From Prevotella sp. (GTDB lineage: Bacteria > Bacteroidota > Bacteroidia > Bacteroidales > Bacteroidaceae), in the NCBI GenBank assembly GCA_017428925.1, contig JAFRPY010000043.1, positions 1 to 64,000 of the forward strand: a stretch of 64,000 bases of DNA, given 5' to 3'. The notes under the pieces are model-generated. The model worked only from the letters and a program-made list of their open reading frames with translations, was not told the DNA's origin and ran no database searches. A program made the position numbers and the translations under genes. Positions 28,705 to 37,865 of this stretch are shown piece by piece (the first letter of the stretch is position 1; each line of letters starts with the position of its first letter).

Positions 28705-29424
28705 CTATTCAACAGCTGAACCACCCGGCGAAGCAGGACAAATGGCACGCCAGAGATTGTCGTCGGGCAACGGTGCCTCAACACATATATTCTTCTTGCT
28801 GACCGGATGAATAAACTCCACTCTACGGGCCAACAACGAAATGCTCCCATCCCCGTTGCTCCGCTTGGCACCATACTTCAAATCACCTTTTATCGGGCAG
28901 CCGATGGCAGCCAGCTGGCAACGAATCTGGTGGTGGCGTCCCGTCAACAAGTTCACTTCAATCAGCGTATAACGCTCCGTGGCGCCAATCACTTTGTAGT
29001 TCAATACGGCTTTCTTCGAATGCGGACGTTCGCGGTCGTAGGCATAACTCTTGTTCTGCTTCTCGTTGCGCACTATCCAATGAATGAGCGTTCCCTCCTC
29101 ATTCCTCTCTCCTCTCTCCTCTTTCCTCTCTCCTCTCTCCTCAACAATCGCCCAATAGGTCTTATGCACTTCGTTGTTGCGAAACATATCATTCATCCGC
29201 GCCAAAGCCTTCGACGTACGGGCAAAGACAACCAATCCGCTGACAGGACGGTCCAGACGATGCACCACACCGAGGAACACTTCGCCCGGTTTGGCATACT
29301 TCTCCTTGATATACGCCTTCACATCTTCCGACAGCGGAATGTCACCCGTTTTGTCGCCCTGCACAATCTCACCGCTCTCCTTATTGACGATGATGATATG
29401 ATTGTCTTCATAAACCACTTGCAT
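28705..29424 (-). CDS. RluA-family pseudouridine synthase with a Glu/Arg-rich insert
   Basis: This 239-residue protein has the catalytic motif GVVHRLDRPVSGLVVFAR (Asp of RLD), KTYWAIVEE, and the late RHHQIRCQLAAIGCPIKGD motif. It isomerises uridine in rRNA or tRNA; which one is unknown. Between the KTYWAIVE strand and the following IHWI strand lies an insert of alternating GER/EER residues, encoded by a heptanucleotide repeat (29103-29142). The start at 29424 fits the promoter at 29447-29454. Confidence 0.88.
   Translation of the reverse strand: MQVVYEDNHIIIVNKESGEIVQGDKTGDIPLSEDVKAYIKEKYAKPGEVFLGVVHRLDRPVSGLVVFARTSKALARMNDMFRNNEVHKTYWAIVEERGERKEERGERNEEGTLIHWIVRNEKQNKSYAYDRERPHSKKAVLNYKVIGATERYTLIEVNLLTGRHHQIRCQLAAIGCPIKGDLKYGAKRSNGDGSISLLARRVEFIHPVSKKNICVEAPLPDDNLWRAICPASPGGSAVE
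29103..29142. repeat. Heptanucleotide simple-sequence repeat inside a coding region
   Basis: Five full TCCTCTC units (one with a C-to-T change) plus a partial sixth, from 29103 to 29142. The unit is not a multiple of three, so gain or loss of one unit would shift the reading frame of the pseudouridine synthase. Confidence 0.9.
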
Positions 29425-29446
29425 ATTCTGTTTCTTTATTCTTCGG

Positions 29447-29454
29447 CAAAGATA
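29447..29454 (-). promoter_or_regulatory. Promoter -7 element TATCTTTG (minus)
   Basis: Consensus match 23 bp before the pseudouridine synthase gene. Confidence 0.7.
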
Positions 29455-29461
29455 CAAAAAA

Positions 29462-29490
29462 TTCCCCGAATCCGTCGATGATTCGGGGAA
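29462..29490 (-). terminator. Terminator after the first receptor cassette
   Basis: An 11-bp perfect stem (29462-29472 with 29480-29490) with a 7-nt loop and A/T-runs on the flank. It is almost the same hairpin as those at 33181 and 37026. Confidence 0.8.
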
Positions 29491-29508
29491 AATATGCTTT
29501 GGATAATC

Positions 29509-32058
29509 TCAGAATCTGCTCTTTTCATCTTCACCGGCACCCGTTCCGCGATACTTCGAGCGCTTCTGGTTGAAATTGTAGGTCAAGGTAGCGATGATGC
29601 GGCGCGAGCAAGCCCAGTTATCTTTCTCCGTCTCCACGCAATTTCCATAGTTGACCCACCGTTCGCGGTTGCTGTAGAAGAGGTCTTTTACATCGACATT
29701 CAGTACCCACCGGCCATTGGCGAAAGCCTTGTAGAAAATCAGGTCAGCGAAGACAGTACTCTTCCTCTCTATCGTTTCAGCACTATATCGAGGATATCCA
29801 GACAGGTTTAAGCCAATGAAAGACGTCTTGCCAAGCAAGAACCGATTCTGCAGCCGCACATAGACCATAGGTTTCTGCAGGTCGTGGATAATGCCGTAAG
29901 CAGCGGCATCAAAGAACTGTTTACGCACCATCAAGGTGTACTGGGGCTGGTAGAATCCGAATTTAGGTGCAGCCACCATTGAGGCAGAAAGGTATTCCAT
30001 CCGGCTGACGTTCTCCCATTTTGTATAGTCAATAGGCTGCCCGTTATACAGGGTGGACAATTGCATGATGCGGTTGTCCTGATAGCTGTATTCCGCCCGA
30101 AAGTTGAACCAGGAATAGACAACGTTGAGTGCCACATTGTGGTTGAACTGCGGCTGCACATAGAGGTTGCCGCCCTCATAGAGGTATCGGCTGTCGTATT
30201 GCAGATGGCGGGTAAGTGCATTGTACGACGGTCGCCTGACGCGCTGGTTGTAGCTTAGTTCTACGCCCCACATTTGTTTTTTCCAACTGATGCTCACGTT
30301 GGGAAACAGCTGGTCGTAGGTGCGGCTGGCCTCTTCATCACGCTTGCCGAAAACATCGTAGTTGTTAGCCACATGCTCGTATCGCAGCCCAGCATTGAGA
30401 ATGAAGGTCTTGCCGAGGGGCAGACTGTAGTCGGCAAACAATGCGAGGTGGTTTTCACGCACTTCATTGTCAGTCGATGGTATCTGCTCAAAATTGCTAT
30501 AATAGAGGCTGTGTATCTTTGTATGCGAAACTTCCGAGCCGAATTCGAATTGTCCGCCAACAAAGGGGTAGCCCACGACGAGCTTGCCAGCTAACAGACG
30601 TTTGCGGTTACTGCTCTCTGTCTTCACGTTTCTAACTTCTAAACCGGTGCTTATCTCTGTCACATCTTGCTCCACTCCGTCCTTATCCCAGAAGCAGGTG
30701 CCGTCGAAGTTGACGGTCAGTTTTCCAAATGTGCCAGCGTAGTAGGCATCAAGCGAATGGTTGGGGCCGCTAACATGAGATTGCGCTTGGCTGGCATTTA
30801 TTACAGGTTCCTGCACACCATTCTTTATGAATGATTCTGTGTCGTCTATGTCCCAATAGGCGTTGAACAACTTGTCTACCTGATAGGACAGACCAAGGGA
30901 GTGGTTATCGCTGAAGTCGTAGCTGAAACCAGCCTTGCAAGTGGCGATTTGGTCTCTGCCGTACATGTTTGCTACCTGTCTTGCCTCAACCTGATCCTGT
31001 CCAGCTACGATGTTATAAGTCAGGTGGTTTTCCTGCTTATCACAGTAATTGCCGTAAGTCAGTAATGCAAATGTCTCCAGTCCTCCCTGCCGGTAGGTCA
31101 GCTGTGCTTGCTGTTCTCCCATCCACTCAGAATTGTATAAAGCCATAGTAGAGGAACGGAAACTGAGTCCTTCATTCAGCCGGCGGATGGTCTTGATGCG
31201 GATGACGGCCTCGACGGTAGCATCGTATTGTGCTCCAGGATTGGAAATGATTTCGATGCTTTTGATATCTGTTGACTTCAGTTCGCTTAGTTCGCTCATG
31301 TCGCGAACTTTCTTGCTGTTGATGTAAACCTCTGGCTCTCCCTTTGCCAGCATTTCAATCTTTCCATCCTTGACGCTAATCAAAGGCAGTTCACCAATTA
31401 CGCTTAGTGCCGACCCCATATTGGCCAACAGCGTTCCGGATACGTTGACATTCATGCCACCGGAAGTCAGCTTATACTGGGGCCTTATACCCTTAATGGT
31501 AACATTATTGATGGTATAGGCTTCGGGCTGCAATCGTACGGTTCCCATGCTCTCGCTGGTGCACAGCCGATAAACAGTTTTGTAGCCAATATAGGAAATA
31601 CGGACAATAACTTTTTCTTGTTCGTAAGGCACAACGAACTGACCAGCCTCATTACTGACTCCACCCGAGAGAATAGTGGAGTCAGTAGGATTGAGGATGG
31701 CCACATTGGCAAAAGCCACCGGCTGGCTATGCTCATCGACGATGGTTCCCGTCAGGTGGCGGTCAGTCTTGTAGGTACACTCAACGAAATACTTTTCTTC
31801 ATCCCTTTCGATACGAACGGGATAGAGTCCAATCACCATCTGAAGTGCTTCGTCGATATTTTTGTTCTTGAAAGAACAAGTCACGGTAAAATCTTCCAAG
31901 TCGTTGTAAACGAAGGAAATATCATGGTTTGTTGAGACTGCATTAAGGTCTTCCAGCACTTTCGAGAGTGACTGCTCGTGATAGCTGCGGCTTATCTTCT
32001 GCGCCTGCGCGATGTTAGCAATTATGCACAACAATAGCAGTATATATAGTCTTTTCAT
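29509..32058 (-). CDS. TonB-dependent receptor-like outer membrane protein, cassette 1
   Basis: This 849-residue protein has a signal peptide (LLLCIIANIAQAQ), an STN-like secretin/TonB domain (residues about 20-100), a carboxypeptidase-regulatory-like beta domain (GTIVDEHSQPVAFANVAIL), a plug with PGAQYDATVEAVIRIKT, and an outer-membrane barrel ending KSRF. STN domains let such receptors signal to an anti-sigma factor. The matching sigma/anti-sigma pair lies directly upstream. The ligand is unknown. A diverged paralogue is at 33232-35814. Confidence 0.85.
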   Translation of the reverse strand: MKRLYILLLLCIIANIAQAQKISRSYHEQSLSKVLEDLNAVSTNHDISFVYNDLEDFTVTCSFKNKNIDEALQMVIGLYPVRIERDEEKYFVECTYKTDRHLTGTIVDEHSQPVAFANVAILNPTDSTILSGGVSNEAGQFVVPYEQEKVIVRISYIGYKTVYRLCTSESMGTVRLQPEAYTINNVTIKGIRPQYKLTSGGMNVNVSGTLLANMGSALSVIGELPLISVKDGKIEMLAKGEPEVYINSKKVRDMSELSELKSTDIKSIEIISNPGAQYDATVEAVIRIKTIRRLNEGLSFRSSTMALYNSEWMGEQQAQLTYRQGGLETFALLTYGNYCDKQENHLTYNIVAGQDQVEARQVANMYGRDQIATCKAGFSYDFSDNHSLGLSYQVDKLFNAYWDIDDTESFIKNGVQEPVINASQAQSHVSGPNHSLDAYYAGTFGKLTVNFDGTCFWDKDGVEQDVTEISTGLEVRNVKTESSNRKRLLAGKLVVGYPFVGGQFEFGSEVSHTKIHSLYYSNFEQIPSTDNEVRENHLALFADYSLPLGKTFILNAGLRYEHVANNYDVFGKRDEEASRTYDQLFPNVSISWKKQMWGVELSYNQRVRRPSYNALTRHLQYDSRYLYEGGNLYVQPQFNHNVALNVVYSWFNFRAEYSYQDNRIMQLSTLYNGQPIDYTKWENVSRMEYLSASMVAAPKFGFYQPQYTLMVRKQFFDAAAYGIIHDLQKPMVYVRLQNRFLLGKTSFIGLNLSGYPRYSAETIERKSTVFADLIFYKAFANGRWVLNVDVKDLFYSNRERWVNYGNCVETEKDNWACSRRIIATLTYNFNQKRSKYRGTGAGEDEKSRF

Positions 32059-32077
32059 AATGTTGTTGTTTGAAGGA

Positions 32078-32629
32078 TTAGGGGTTCACGATCAGTTTGT
32101 CGCCCTCGATGGCAAGGTCCACTTTCTCAAAGTGGTTAAGATCGCTGATCACGCTCTCAAGGCCATCATTCCTATTCCACTTGTAGTATAGGCGCAGGTC
32201 ATGAGCCTTCGTGCTCTGGTTTTCTACCACCTTATTATAATAGGTGGCCATTTCGTTTACCATTTCGTCGAGAGGTGTGTTGGAGAAGATGCGGATAGTG
32301 TCGGCTGAAGTCTCAACTGATTCCTCCAATGGAGGGGCTGTCTGGTTGCCTGAAACGCCGGACGATTGGGTTGTCATCTCAACATCCCCTCCCTCGGAGG
32401 GGCTTGGGGAGGCTCCCCACCATTGTATTGCAGCATAGGAGATACCAGAAAGCATCAAGATGCCTACGATTGTGGCGGCAATCTTCCTCCAGTCCCATAA
32501 ACGCTGCTTAGGGGCAAAGTACTTGGATTCGAACTTCTGCCATTCTTCGTCAATTATCTTCGAAGTATCTACTTCTTCGTTGGCATACATTTGCCTGAGT
32601 AATTGTTCAAGATTGTCATTTGATTCCAT
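32078..32629 (-). CDS. Anti-sigma-like membrane protein, cassette 1
   Basis: This 183-residue protein has a cytoplasmic N-terminus (about 50 residues), one transmembrane segment (IAATIVGILMLSGISYAAI), a Pro/Ser linker and a C-terminal DUF4974/STN-like domain (NTPLDEMVNEMATYYNKVV). This is a reduced FecR-type layout without the usual central FecR domain. It overlaps the sigma gene by 14 bp. The linker is partly encoded by a GC-rich palindromic sequence also seen between genes. Confidence 0.75.
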   Translation of the reverse strand: MESNDNLEQLLRQMYANEEVDTSKIIDEEWQKFESKYFAPKQRLWDWRKIAATIVGILMLSGISYAAIQWWGASPSPSEGGDVEMTTQSSGVSGNQTAPPLEESVETSADTIRIFSNTPLDEMVNEMATYYNKVVENQSTKAHDLRLYYKWNRNDGLESVISDLNHFEKVDLAIEGDKLIVNP

Positions 32630-33116
32630 AGTCTGATGAATTAAAATGATTCCTTAATTGCTTGAGCGATTGCGACAAATGGTTATAGACGGTTACTTCG
32701 CTGACTTTCAGTTCCTCGGCTATCTCGCGGTACTTTAGTCCCTGTTGATAGCGTAGGCGGAGTATCTGTTGCGCCAGTTCGGAAAAATGTTCGTCGATGT
32801 AGCTGTGAAGGGCTTGAAGGAGTTCCTGCTGTGGGTTACATGCTGTGGTTTGCATCTCAACCTTAATGGTTTGTTGCACTTGCTGCGTCTTCTGTTTGTG
32901 CACCAACAGATTGATACAGCGATTGCGGACACTGGTCAGGAGAAAACCTTGCAGCGTGTCTGAGCGCAAGTCTAAGCCGCTGCTTAACAAATGGGCGAAC
33001 ACGTCGCTCACCACGTCTTTGCTCTCTGCATCGTCGCCGAGCATCCTGCGGGCCAGCCTGAACATCCCGTCGTAATGACGTCGGAAAATGGTTTCAAACT
33101 CTTGTTTGTCTGTCAT
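32616..33116 (-). CDS. ECF-type RNA polymerase sigma-70 factor, cassette 1
   Basis: This 166-residue protein has region 2 (RHYDGMFRLARRMLGDDAESKDVVSDVF) and region 4 (LRYQQGLKYREIAEELKVSEVTVYNHLSQSL). It belongs to the Bacteroidetes-expanded ECF group that pairs with FecR-like anti-sigmas and TonB receptors. It is first in the cassette, with a promoter element at 33170-33177. Confidence 0.9.
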   Translation of the reverse strand: MTDKQEFETIFRRHYDGMFRLARRMLGDDAESKDVVSDVFAHLLSSGLDLRSDTLQGFLLTSVRNRCINLLVHKQKTQQVQQTIKVEMQTTACNPQQELLQALHSYIDEHFSELAQQILRLRYQQGLKYREIAEELKVSEVTVYNHLSQSLKQLRNHFNSSDYGIK

Positions 33117-33169
33117 CTGTCGCTTACTCTTTTTACTCTATATACAATCAAACGGCTGTTTTTCCTAAG

Positions 33170-33177
33170 CAAAAGTA
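33170..33177 (-). promoter_or_regulatory. Promoter -7 element TACTTTTG (minus)
   Basis: TAnnTTTG match about 54 bp before the first sigma gene. It is of the housekeeping type. Confidence 0.5.
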
Positions 33178-33180
33178 AAA

Positions 33181-33216
33181 AAAATCCCTGAATCCGTATC
33201 AGATTCAGGGATTTTT
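33181..33216 (-). terminator. Terminator after the second receptor cassette
   Basis: A 14-bp stem (33181-33194 with 33202-33215) with a 7-nt loop and long A/T-runs. It separates the two sigma/receptor cassettes into distinct transcripts. Confidence 0.85.
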
Positions 33217-33231
33217 CCATCAACTTTCTGC

Positions 33232-35814
33232 TTAAAGTCGGCTCTTCTCCTCGTTACCTGCACCTGTGCCGCGGTACTTCGAACCAGCAGCGTTGAAGTT
33301 GTAGCTCAGCGTAAGTCCCACCTGCTGTGTATAACTATAGATAATCTGGGCTGTCTTGCCGATGGCATAATAAGTGGTAATCTTTGTCCTGGCCGTACGG
33401 AAGATGTCGTTGGCATACAAGACACCCGTCAGCCGTCCCTTCCAAAAGGTCTTCTGAACGCGGGCATTCATGATGAAGTTGCTGTTGCGATACATGAATC
33501 CCCAGTGGTTGCTGCCTGTATAGCTGGCTTGTACCAGTGCTTTAGTGGTAGGATTGATGATGAACCAACTCTTCAGGTCGAAACTGAATTCGGGCTTGTT
33601 CAGTTTCTCTGGCGCACCGTAAGCCTCGGCATCGAACATCTGCTGATAGTAATGCAGCGTGGCGGTGGGCTGCCAGAATCCGAATTTCGGCGAGACTACG
33701 AGGGTGGCATAGACACGATCCTGGTAGTCGAAGTTGGTTGGCCTGAAAATACCAATCTCGTTTTCCTCATCATATACTTGGCCAATATGGGTGAAGAAAT
33801 CATTCTCGCGGGTAAAGCCTGCAACAAATGTCAGCCATGAATAGGTCAGGTTAAGGTCGATGCTCTGGCGTACCGACGGGCGTAACAGCGGGTTACCACC
33901 CTCATAGAGCATACGGCTATCGTATATGACAATCGAACTCAACATATTATATGGAGGACGAGTGATACGCTTACTATAACTCAACTGCGCGCCCCACTTG
34001 CCTTTCCGCCAAGCTACCGAGAGGTTGGGGAACCAATCGTTATAGGTGCGACTGGGCTCCGGCTGCCAGATGCCAAACGATAAATAATCAGCCGATACGT
34101 GTTCATAGCGCAGTCCTGCATTCAGGCGCCACTCGCCCAGCATCATCTCGTATTCGGCAAAACCGGCAATATTCTTTTCTTTCATCTCATTGTCGGCCTC
34201 TGGTATGATGTTCTCCTGGTTGAAGTTGTTGCCGTGGCTTTGTGTGGATGTAACCTCCGAACCGCCACTCAATTCCCCTTTCCAGACAGGATAAGTAAGT
34301 ACCAACTTGCCTGCTGCCATCGTTTTTTTCTCCGAGTTGACGGTAGTGATTGGGCGGTCGCCTAATTCCTTACTATACTCCTGCTGGTTAAGCCGGTCCT
34401 CCGATTCGCGTCTTAGTAAGGTGGCGTTCAGGTCGATACCCAGTTTACCCACCTTACCGATATAGTATGTATTCAGTTCCCAGACCGGTTTATCGGGTAC
34501 ATCGTCTGCCGTTTCTAGAACGATGTCGCCGTAAAATGCCCCGTTTTTCTGATAATTTTGGTTCATTCTGGTCTGCATGTGCCCAAACACGCTTTTCTGC
34601 GACGAGTAACTAACCCCCGCGGAATGGTCTGCGCTGAAATCGTAGCTCAGGCCTGCCTTGCAGTGAAACGTTGCCCATCGGCTTCTCAGGGGTAAATCTG
34701 CATGGATGTCAAACAGGTCGTTGCTGATGTGCAGCTGCTGGTCTAAGTTCTGGTCGTTGCTGAAATGTTCCCAGTCGAACGCCACGTTGGCAAAGGCCTC
34801 CAGTCCGCCAGTACGGTACTTCAGCGTCAGGTCGTCGTAGTTGTTCCAGTGATTGTTGCGCCACGTCTGGCTGGTAGCCGTCAGACTGAAGCCGTCGCCC
34901 TGAGACTTCAGCGTCTTGATGCGAATTACGGCATTAACCTCGGCATTGTATCGGGCACCAGGGGAAGTAATCACATCAACGCTCTTGATGTCTGAAGACT
35001 TCAGCTGCTTCAGGTCACCCATATTGCGCAGCTTTTTATTATTGATATAGATCTCGGGCTCACCTTTGGCAAGTACTTCGAACTTACCGTCGCGCCCCTG
35101 TACAAGCGGAACCATTGAGAGCAGGTCGTCGGCTGTGCCTACATCTTGGAGGATGCTGTGCTGCACGTCCACCGTCATGCCGCCCGTTGTCATCTTATAT
35201 TGTGGAATCTCGCCCTTTACGGTGACGCCGTTCAAGGTATAGGTCTCTGGATGAAGGGTGATGATACCGATATTCCCCACGTTGACCTTTCGCGTGACGG
35301 TCTTATAGCCGACGTAGGATATCTTTGCAATCACACTTCGCGCCTGGCAGGGAATCACGAAGTCGCCATTCTCATTGCTCACGCTGCCGTTTATAAAAAC
35401 AGAATCCTGTTCGGCATGCAATGTGATATTGGCGAATTCAACAGGTTTTCCTTTATCATCGATGACTCTTCCGACGACTTTTGCACGCTCTTTTTGTGTA
35501 CATTCCACGAAAATACGGTTTTCATCGTAAGTCACCTTCATCGGGTAAAAACCTATGACTTCACGAATGGCATCTTCAAGGGAAAGATTGCGGAAATGGC
35601 AGGTAACGGAAAAGTCCTCCAACTCGTCGTAGATGAAATAAATGGTTTTGTCGTCGGTAGCTGTATTGAGGTCTTCAAGTACTTTCGAGAGCGATTGGTT
35701 CTGATAGTCGCGAGTAATTTTCTTTCCTGAAAAACCGTCGGTCATCCGTGGCCCTTGGGCTTGCAGCGACATGAAGCCCGTTAAGAACAGGCATGTAAGT
35801 ATTATGGATTTCAT
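33232..35814 (-). CDS. TonB-dependent receptor-like outer membrane protein, cassette 2
   Basis: This 860-residue paralogue of the receptor at 29509 has the same order: signal peptide (TGFMSLQAQ), STN-like domain, carboxypeptidase-regulatory-like domain (GRVIDDKGKPVEFANITL), plug (PGARYNAEVNAVIRIKT) and barrel. The two share the near-terminal SKYRGTGAG, but this one ends KSRL rather than an aromatic residue. Ligand unknown. Confidence 0.85.
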   Translation of the reverse strand: MKSIILTCLFLTGFMSLQAQGPRMTDGFSGKKITRDYQNQSLSKVLEDLNTATDDKTIYFIYDELEDFSVTCHFRNLSLEDAIREVIGFYPMKVTYDENRIFVECTQKERAKVVGRVIDDKGKPVEFANITLHAEQDSVFINGSVSNENGDFVIPCQARSVIAKISYVGYKTVTRKVNVGNIGIITLHPETYTLNGVTVKGEIPQYKMTTGGMTVDVQHSILQDVGTADDLLSMVPLVQGRDGKFEVLAKGEPEIYINNKKLRNMGDLKQLKSSDIKSVDVITSPGARYNAEVNAVIRIKTLKSQGDGFSLTATSQTWRNNHWNNYDDLTLKYRTGGLEAFANVAFDWEHFSNDQNLDQQLHISNDLFDIHADLPLRSRWATFHCKAGLSYDFSADHSAGVSYSSQKSVFGHMQTRMNQNYQKNGAFYGDIVLETADDVPDKPVWELNTYYIGKVGKLGIDLNATLLRRESEDRLNQQEYSKELGDRPITTVNSEKKTMAAGKLVLTYPVWKGELSGGSEVTSTQSHGNNFNQENIIPEADNEMKEKNIAGFAEYEMMLGEWRLNAGLRYEHVSADYLSFGIWQPEPSRTYNDWFPNLSVAWRKGKWGAQLSYSKRITRPPYNMLSSIVIYDSRMLYEGGNPLLRPSVRQSIDLNLTYSWLTFVAGFTRENDFFTHIGQVYDEENEIGIFRPTNFDYQDRVYATLVVSPKFGFWQPTATLHYYQQMFDAEAYGAPEKLNKPEFSFDLKSWFIINPTTKALVQASYTGSNHWGFMYRNSNFIMNARVQKTFWKGRLTGVLYANDIFRTARTKITTYYAIGKTAQIIYSYTQQVGLTLSYNFNAAGSKYRGTGAGNEEKSRL

Positions 35815-35839
35815 TGTTAATCAATTTTTAAAAAGGAAC

Positions 35840-36451
35840 TTACTCAATGATCATCTGTGTGTCCTTGAGTGTGATATGGATTCTCTCAAACTTGTTGAAC
35901 ATCTCGACAGTCGCTTCGACCGGCATGGATTTATCCCACGTGAAGTAGAGACGGATATGCTTGACATCGTCACGTTTATAGACGGTCTCATAATGATAAT
36001 AAGCTGCGACCTCCTTCAGGATATTTACAAGTTCAGCATCTTCGAAGACAACTGGTTTCAACAGCGTACTGTCCTGTGCGGCAAGCTGGGATTGGGGATT
36101 GGAAAGAGATGAGTTAGCTGTATTGCCAACTTTTTCAACTTGCGATGGTGATTGGTCAAAGATACTGTTACGTACATAATGTATGGCGGCATACGTGATG
36201 CCAGAAAACAACAGAACTCCAATGAAAATTGCAGCAATCTTGAATAATTTGGAAGGTTGTGTGTTGTGTGTGTTACACTCAACATTATCAAATTGTTTCG
36301 CCTCAAACATGGCATCTGTTGCCCGTACCATCTGTTCATACAGCTGACGGCATTCCTTGTCAGCCATCATCTGGAGGATTTCTTCTTCGGTGTAGCGCTC
36401 GGGGTGCTCCTGCATCTCCAACAGCCGCTTAAGTTTTTCTTCCTGTGTCAT
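35840..36451 (-). CDS. Anti-sigma-like membrane protein, cassette 2
   Basis: This 203-residue protein has a cytoplasmic helical N-terminus (LLEMQEHPERYTEEEILQMM), one transmembrane segment (FKIAAIFIGVLLFSGITYAAI) and a periplasmic DUF4974-like end (DAELVNILKEVAAYYHYETVY). The start overlaps the sigma factor stop by 4 bp. It is equivalent to the protein at 32078 but not close in sequence. Confidence 0.77.
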   Translation of the reverse strand: MTQEEKLKRLLEMQEHPERYTEEEILQMMADKECRQLYEQMVRATDAMFEAKQFDNVECNTHNTQPSKLFKIAAIFIGVLLFSGITYAAIHYVRNSIFDQSPSQVEKVGNTANSSLSNPQSQLAAQDSTLLKPVVFEDAELVNILKEVAAYYHYETVYKRDDVKHIRLYFTWDKSMPVEATVEMFNKFERIHITLKDTQMIIE

Positions 36452-36936
36452 GGGTTGAATCGGTTTTTAAGTTTTGTAATTGCCTGAGAGAGATGCTTAT
36501 AGACGGCAGCTTCGCTGATGCCTAACATCGAGGCGATTTCGCGGTATTTCTTCTTTTCCGCGTAATGTAGTTGAAACACCCGCTTGGTTTGAGGTGTTAA
36601 TTCTGTCTGGATAAACTGTTGGTATTCACGGTACTGACGGTCCTCTTCGCCCCAAGTGTCGACATCCTCGTCATCGAGAGGCAACGCCCGTCGCATGCGT
36701 TCTTGCAGTTTCATCCGTTTCAGACGATTCAGACACTCGAATCGCACACTGCTCCTGACATAGGCCAACAATTTCTCACCCTCAGGTAAGATGTCAACTG
36801 TCATCAGCCGGACCATCACGTCGCTTACGGCATCACGAGCGTCCTCGTCATCGTGCAACATAATGGCGGCCTTGCGCAGCAGCTCTTCGTAGTGTATGCG
36901 GTATAAATCCGCCATTGCCTGTTTTCTCTCTAACAT
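36448..36936 (-). CDS. ECF-type RNA polymerase sigma-70 factor, cassette 2
   Basis: This 162-residue protein has region 2 (HYEELLRKAAIMLHDDEDARDAVSDVM) and region 4 (LHYAEKKKYREIASMLGISEAAVYKHLSQAI). It is the first gene of the second cassette. MADL, seven codons in, is an alternative start. Confidence 0.88.
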   Translation of the reverse strand: MLERKQAMADLYRIHYEELLRKAAIMLHDDEDARDAVSDVMVRLMTVDILPEGEKLLAYVRSSVRFECLNRLKRMKLQERMRRALPLDDEDVDTWGEEDRQYREYQQFIQTELTPQTKRVFQLHYAEKKKYREIASMLGISEAAVYKHLSQAITKLKNRFNP

Positions 36937-37009
36937 TCTTTTTTCTGTCTTTTACTTATAAGACAATCGGGAAACCTGTTTCCCAACCCCTAAACAAAAG
37001 AATCTTTTG

Positions 37010-37017
37010 CAAAAATA
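37010..37017 (-). promoter_or_regulatory. Promoter -7 element TATTTTTG (minus)
   Basis: TAnnTTTG match about 74 bp before the second sigma gene. Confidence 0.45.
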
Positions 37018-37025
37018 CAAAAAAA

Positions 37026-37050
37026 TCCCCGAATCCATTGAATTCGGGGA
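37026..37050 (-). terminator. Terminator after fabG
   Basis: The arms TCCCCGAAT (37026-37034) and ATTCGGGGA (37042-37050) have a long A-run to the left (T-run on the minus strand). Confidence 0.8.
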
Positions 37051-37076
37051 GTATCGGTTGTAAATGATTCAACATC

Positions 37077-37814
37077 CTACATGTTCATTCCACCATCAAC
37101 CTGGATAACCTGACCGCTGACATAGCTGGAAAGGTCGCTAGCCAGATAGACTGCCGTGTTGGCGATGTCTTCCACCTGTCCGCCACGGCGAAGAGGAATC
37201 TTCTTCTTCCACTCTTCACGGATTTCGTCGGAAAGTTGTGCGGTCATAGCTGTCTCGATGAATCCCGGGGCGATGGCATTCGCACGAATGCCCTTGGGTC
37301 CCATCTCTTGTGCAATAGACTTAGCCAGGGCGATGAGTCCAGCCTTAGATGCGGCATAGTTTGCCTGACCTGCGTTGCCATGAACACCAACAACAGAAGC
37401 CATGTTGATGATTGAACCGCCGCGCTGGCGCATCATCACAGGAATACAAGCGTGGATAAAATTGAATGCGCTCTTCAGGTTAACGGCAATCACAGCATCC
37501 CACTGCTGCTCGGTCATGCGAAGCATCAAGCCGTCTTTCGTAATACCGGCATTGTTGACCAGAATGTCAATTGAACCAAACTCCTCCTTCACCTGCTTTA
37601 CCACTTCCTCAGTCTGAGCAAAATCAGCAGCATTTGAGGCATAACTCTTGGCCTTCACACCCTTGGCAGCAATCTCTGCCTCGGTCTCTTCATTCACGGC
37701 GAGGTCGGTAAATGCAATGTTAGCACCTTCTTCTGCAAATTTCAGCGCGATAGCTTTTCCGATACCGCGAGCTGCACCTGTAATAAGTGCAGTCTTTCCA
37801 CTTAATAATCCCAT
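37077..37814 (-). CDS. fabG: 3-oxoacyl-[acyl-carrier-protein] reductase
   Basis: This 245-residue short-chain dehydrogenase has TGAARGIG (NADPH binding), NNAG, a catalytic Ser (INMASVVG), YAASKAG (Tyr/Lys) and a C-terminal VDGGMNM. It reduces 3-oxoacyl-ACP in fatty-acid elongation. Length and motifs are canonical. It follows the TetR gene by about 50 bp and may share its transcript. Confidence 0.92.
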   Translation of the reverse strand: MGLLSGKTALITGAARGIGKAIALKFAEEGANIAFTDLAVNEETEAEIAAKGVKAKSYASNAADFAQTEEVVKQVKEEFGSIDILVNNAGITKDGLMLRMTEQQWDAVIAVNLKSAFNFIHACIPVMMRQRGGSIINMASVVGVHGNAGQANYAASKAGLIALAKSIAQEMGPKGIRANAIAPGFIETAMTAQLSDEIREEWKKKIPLRRGGQVEDIANTAVYLASDLSSYVSGQVIQVDGGMNM

Positions 37815-37865
37815 TTCATTTATTGTTTTAAAGAATATTTCTATGATAACGTTTCTGTATGCTAA

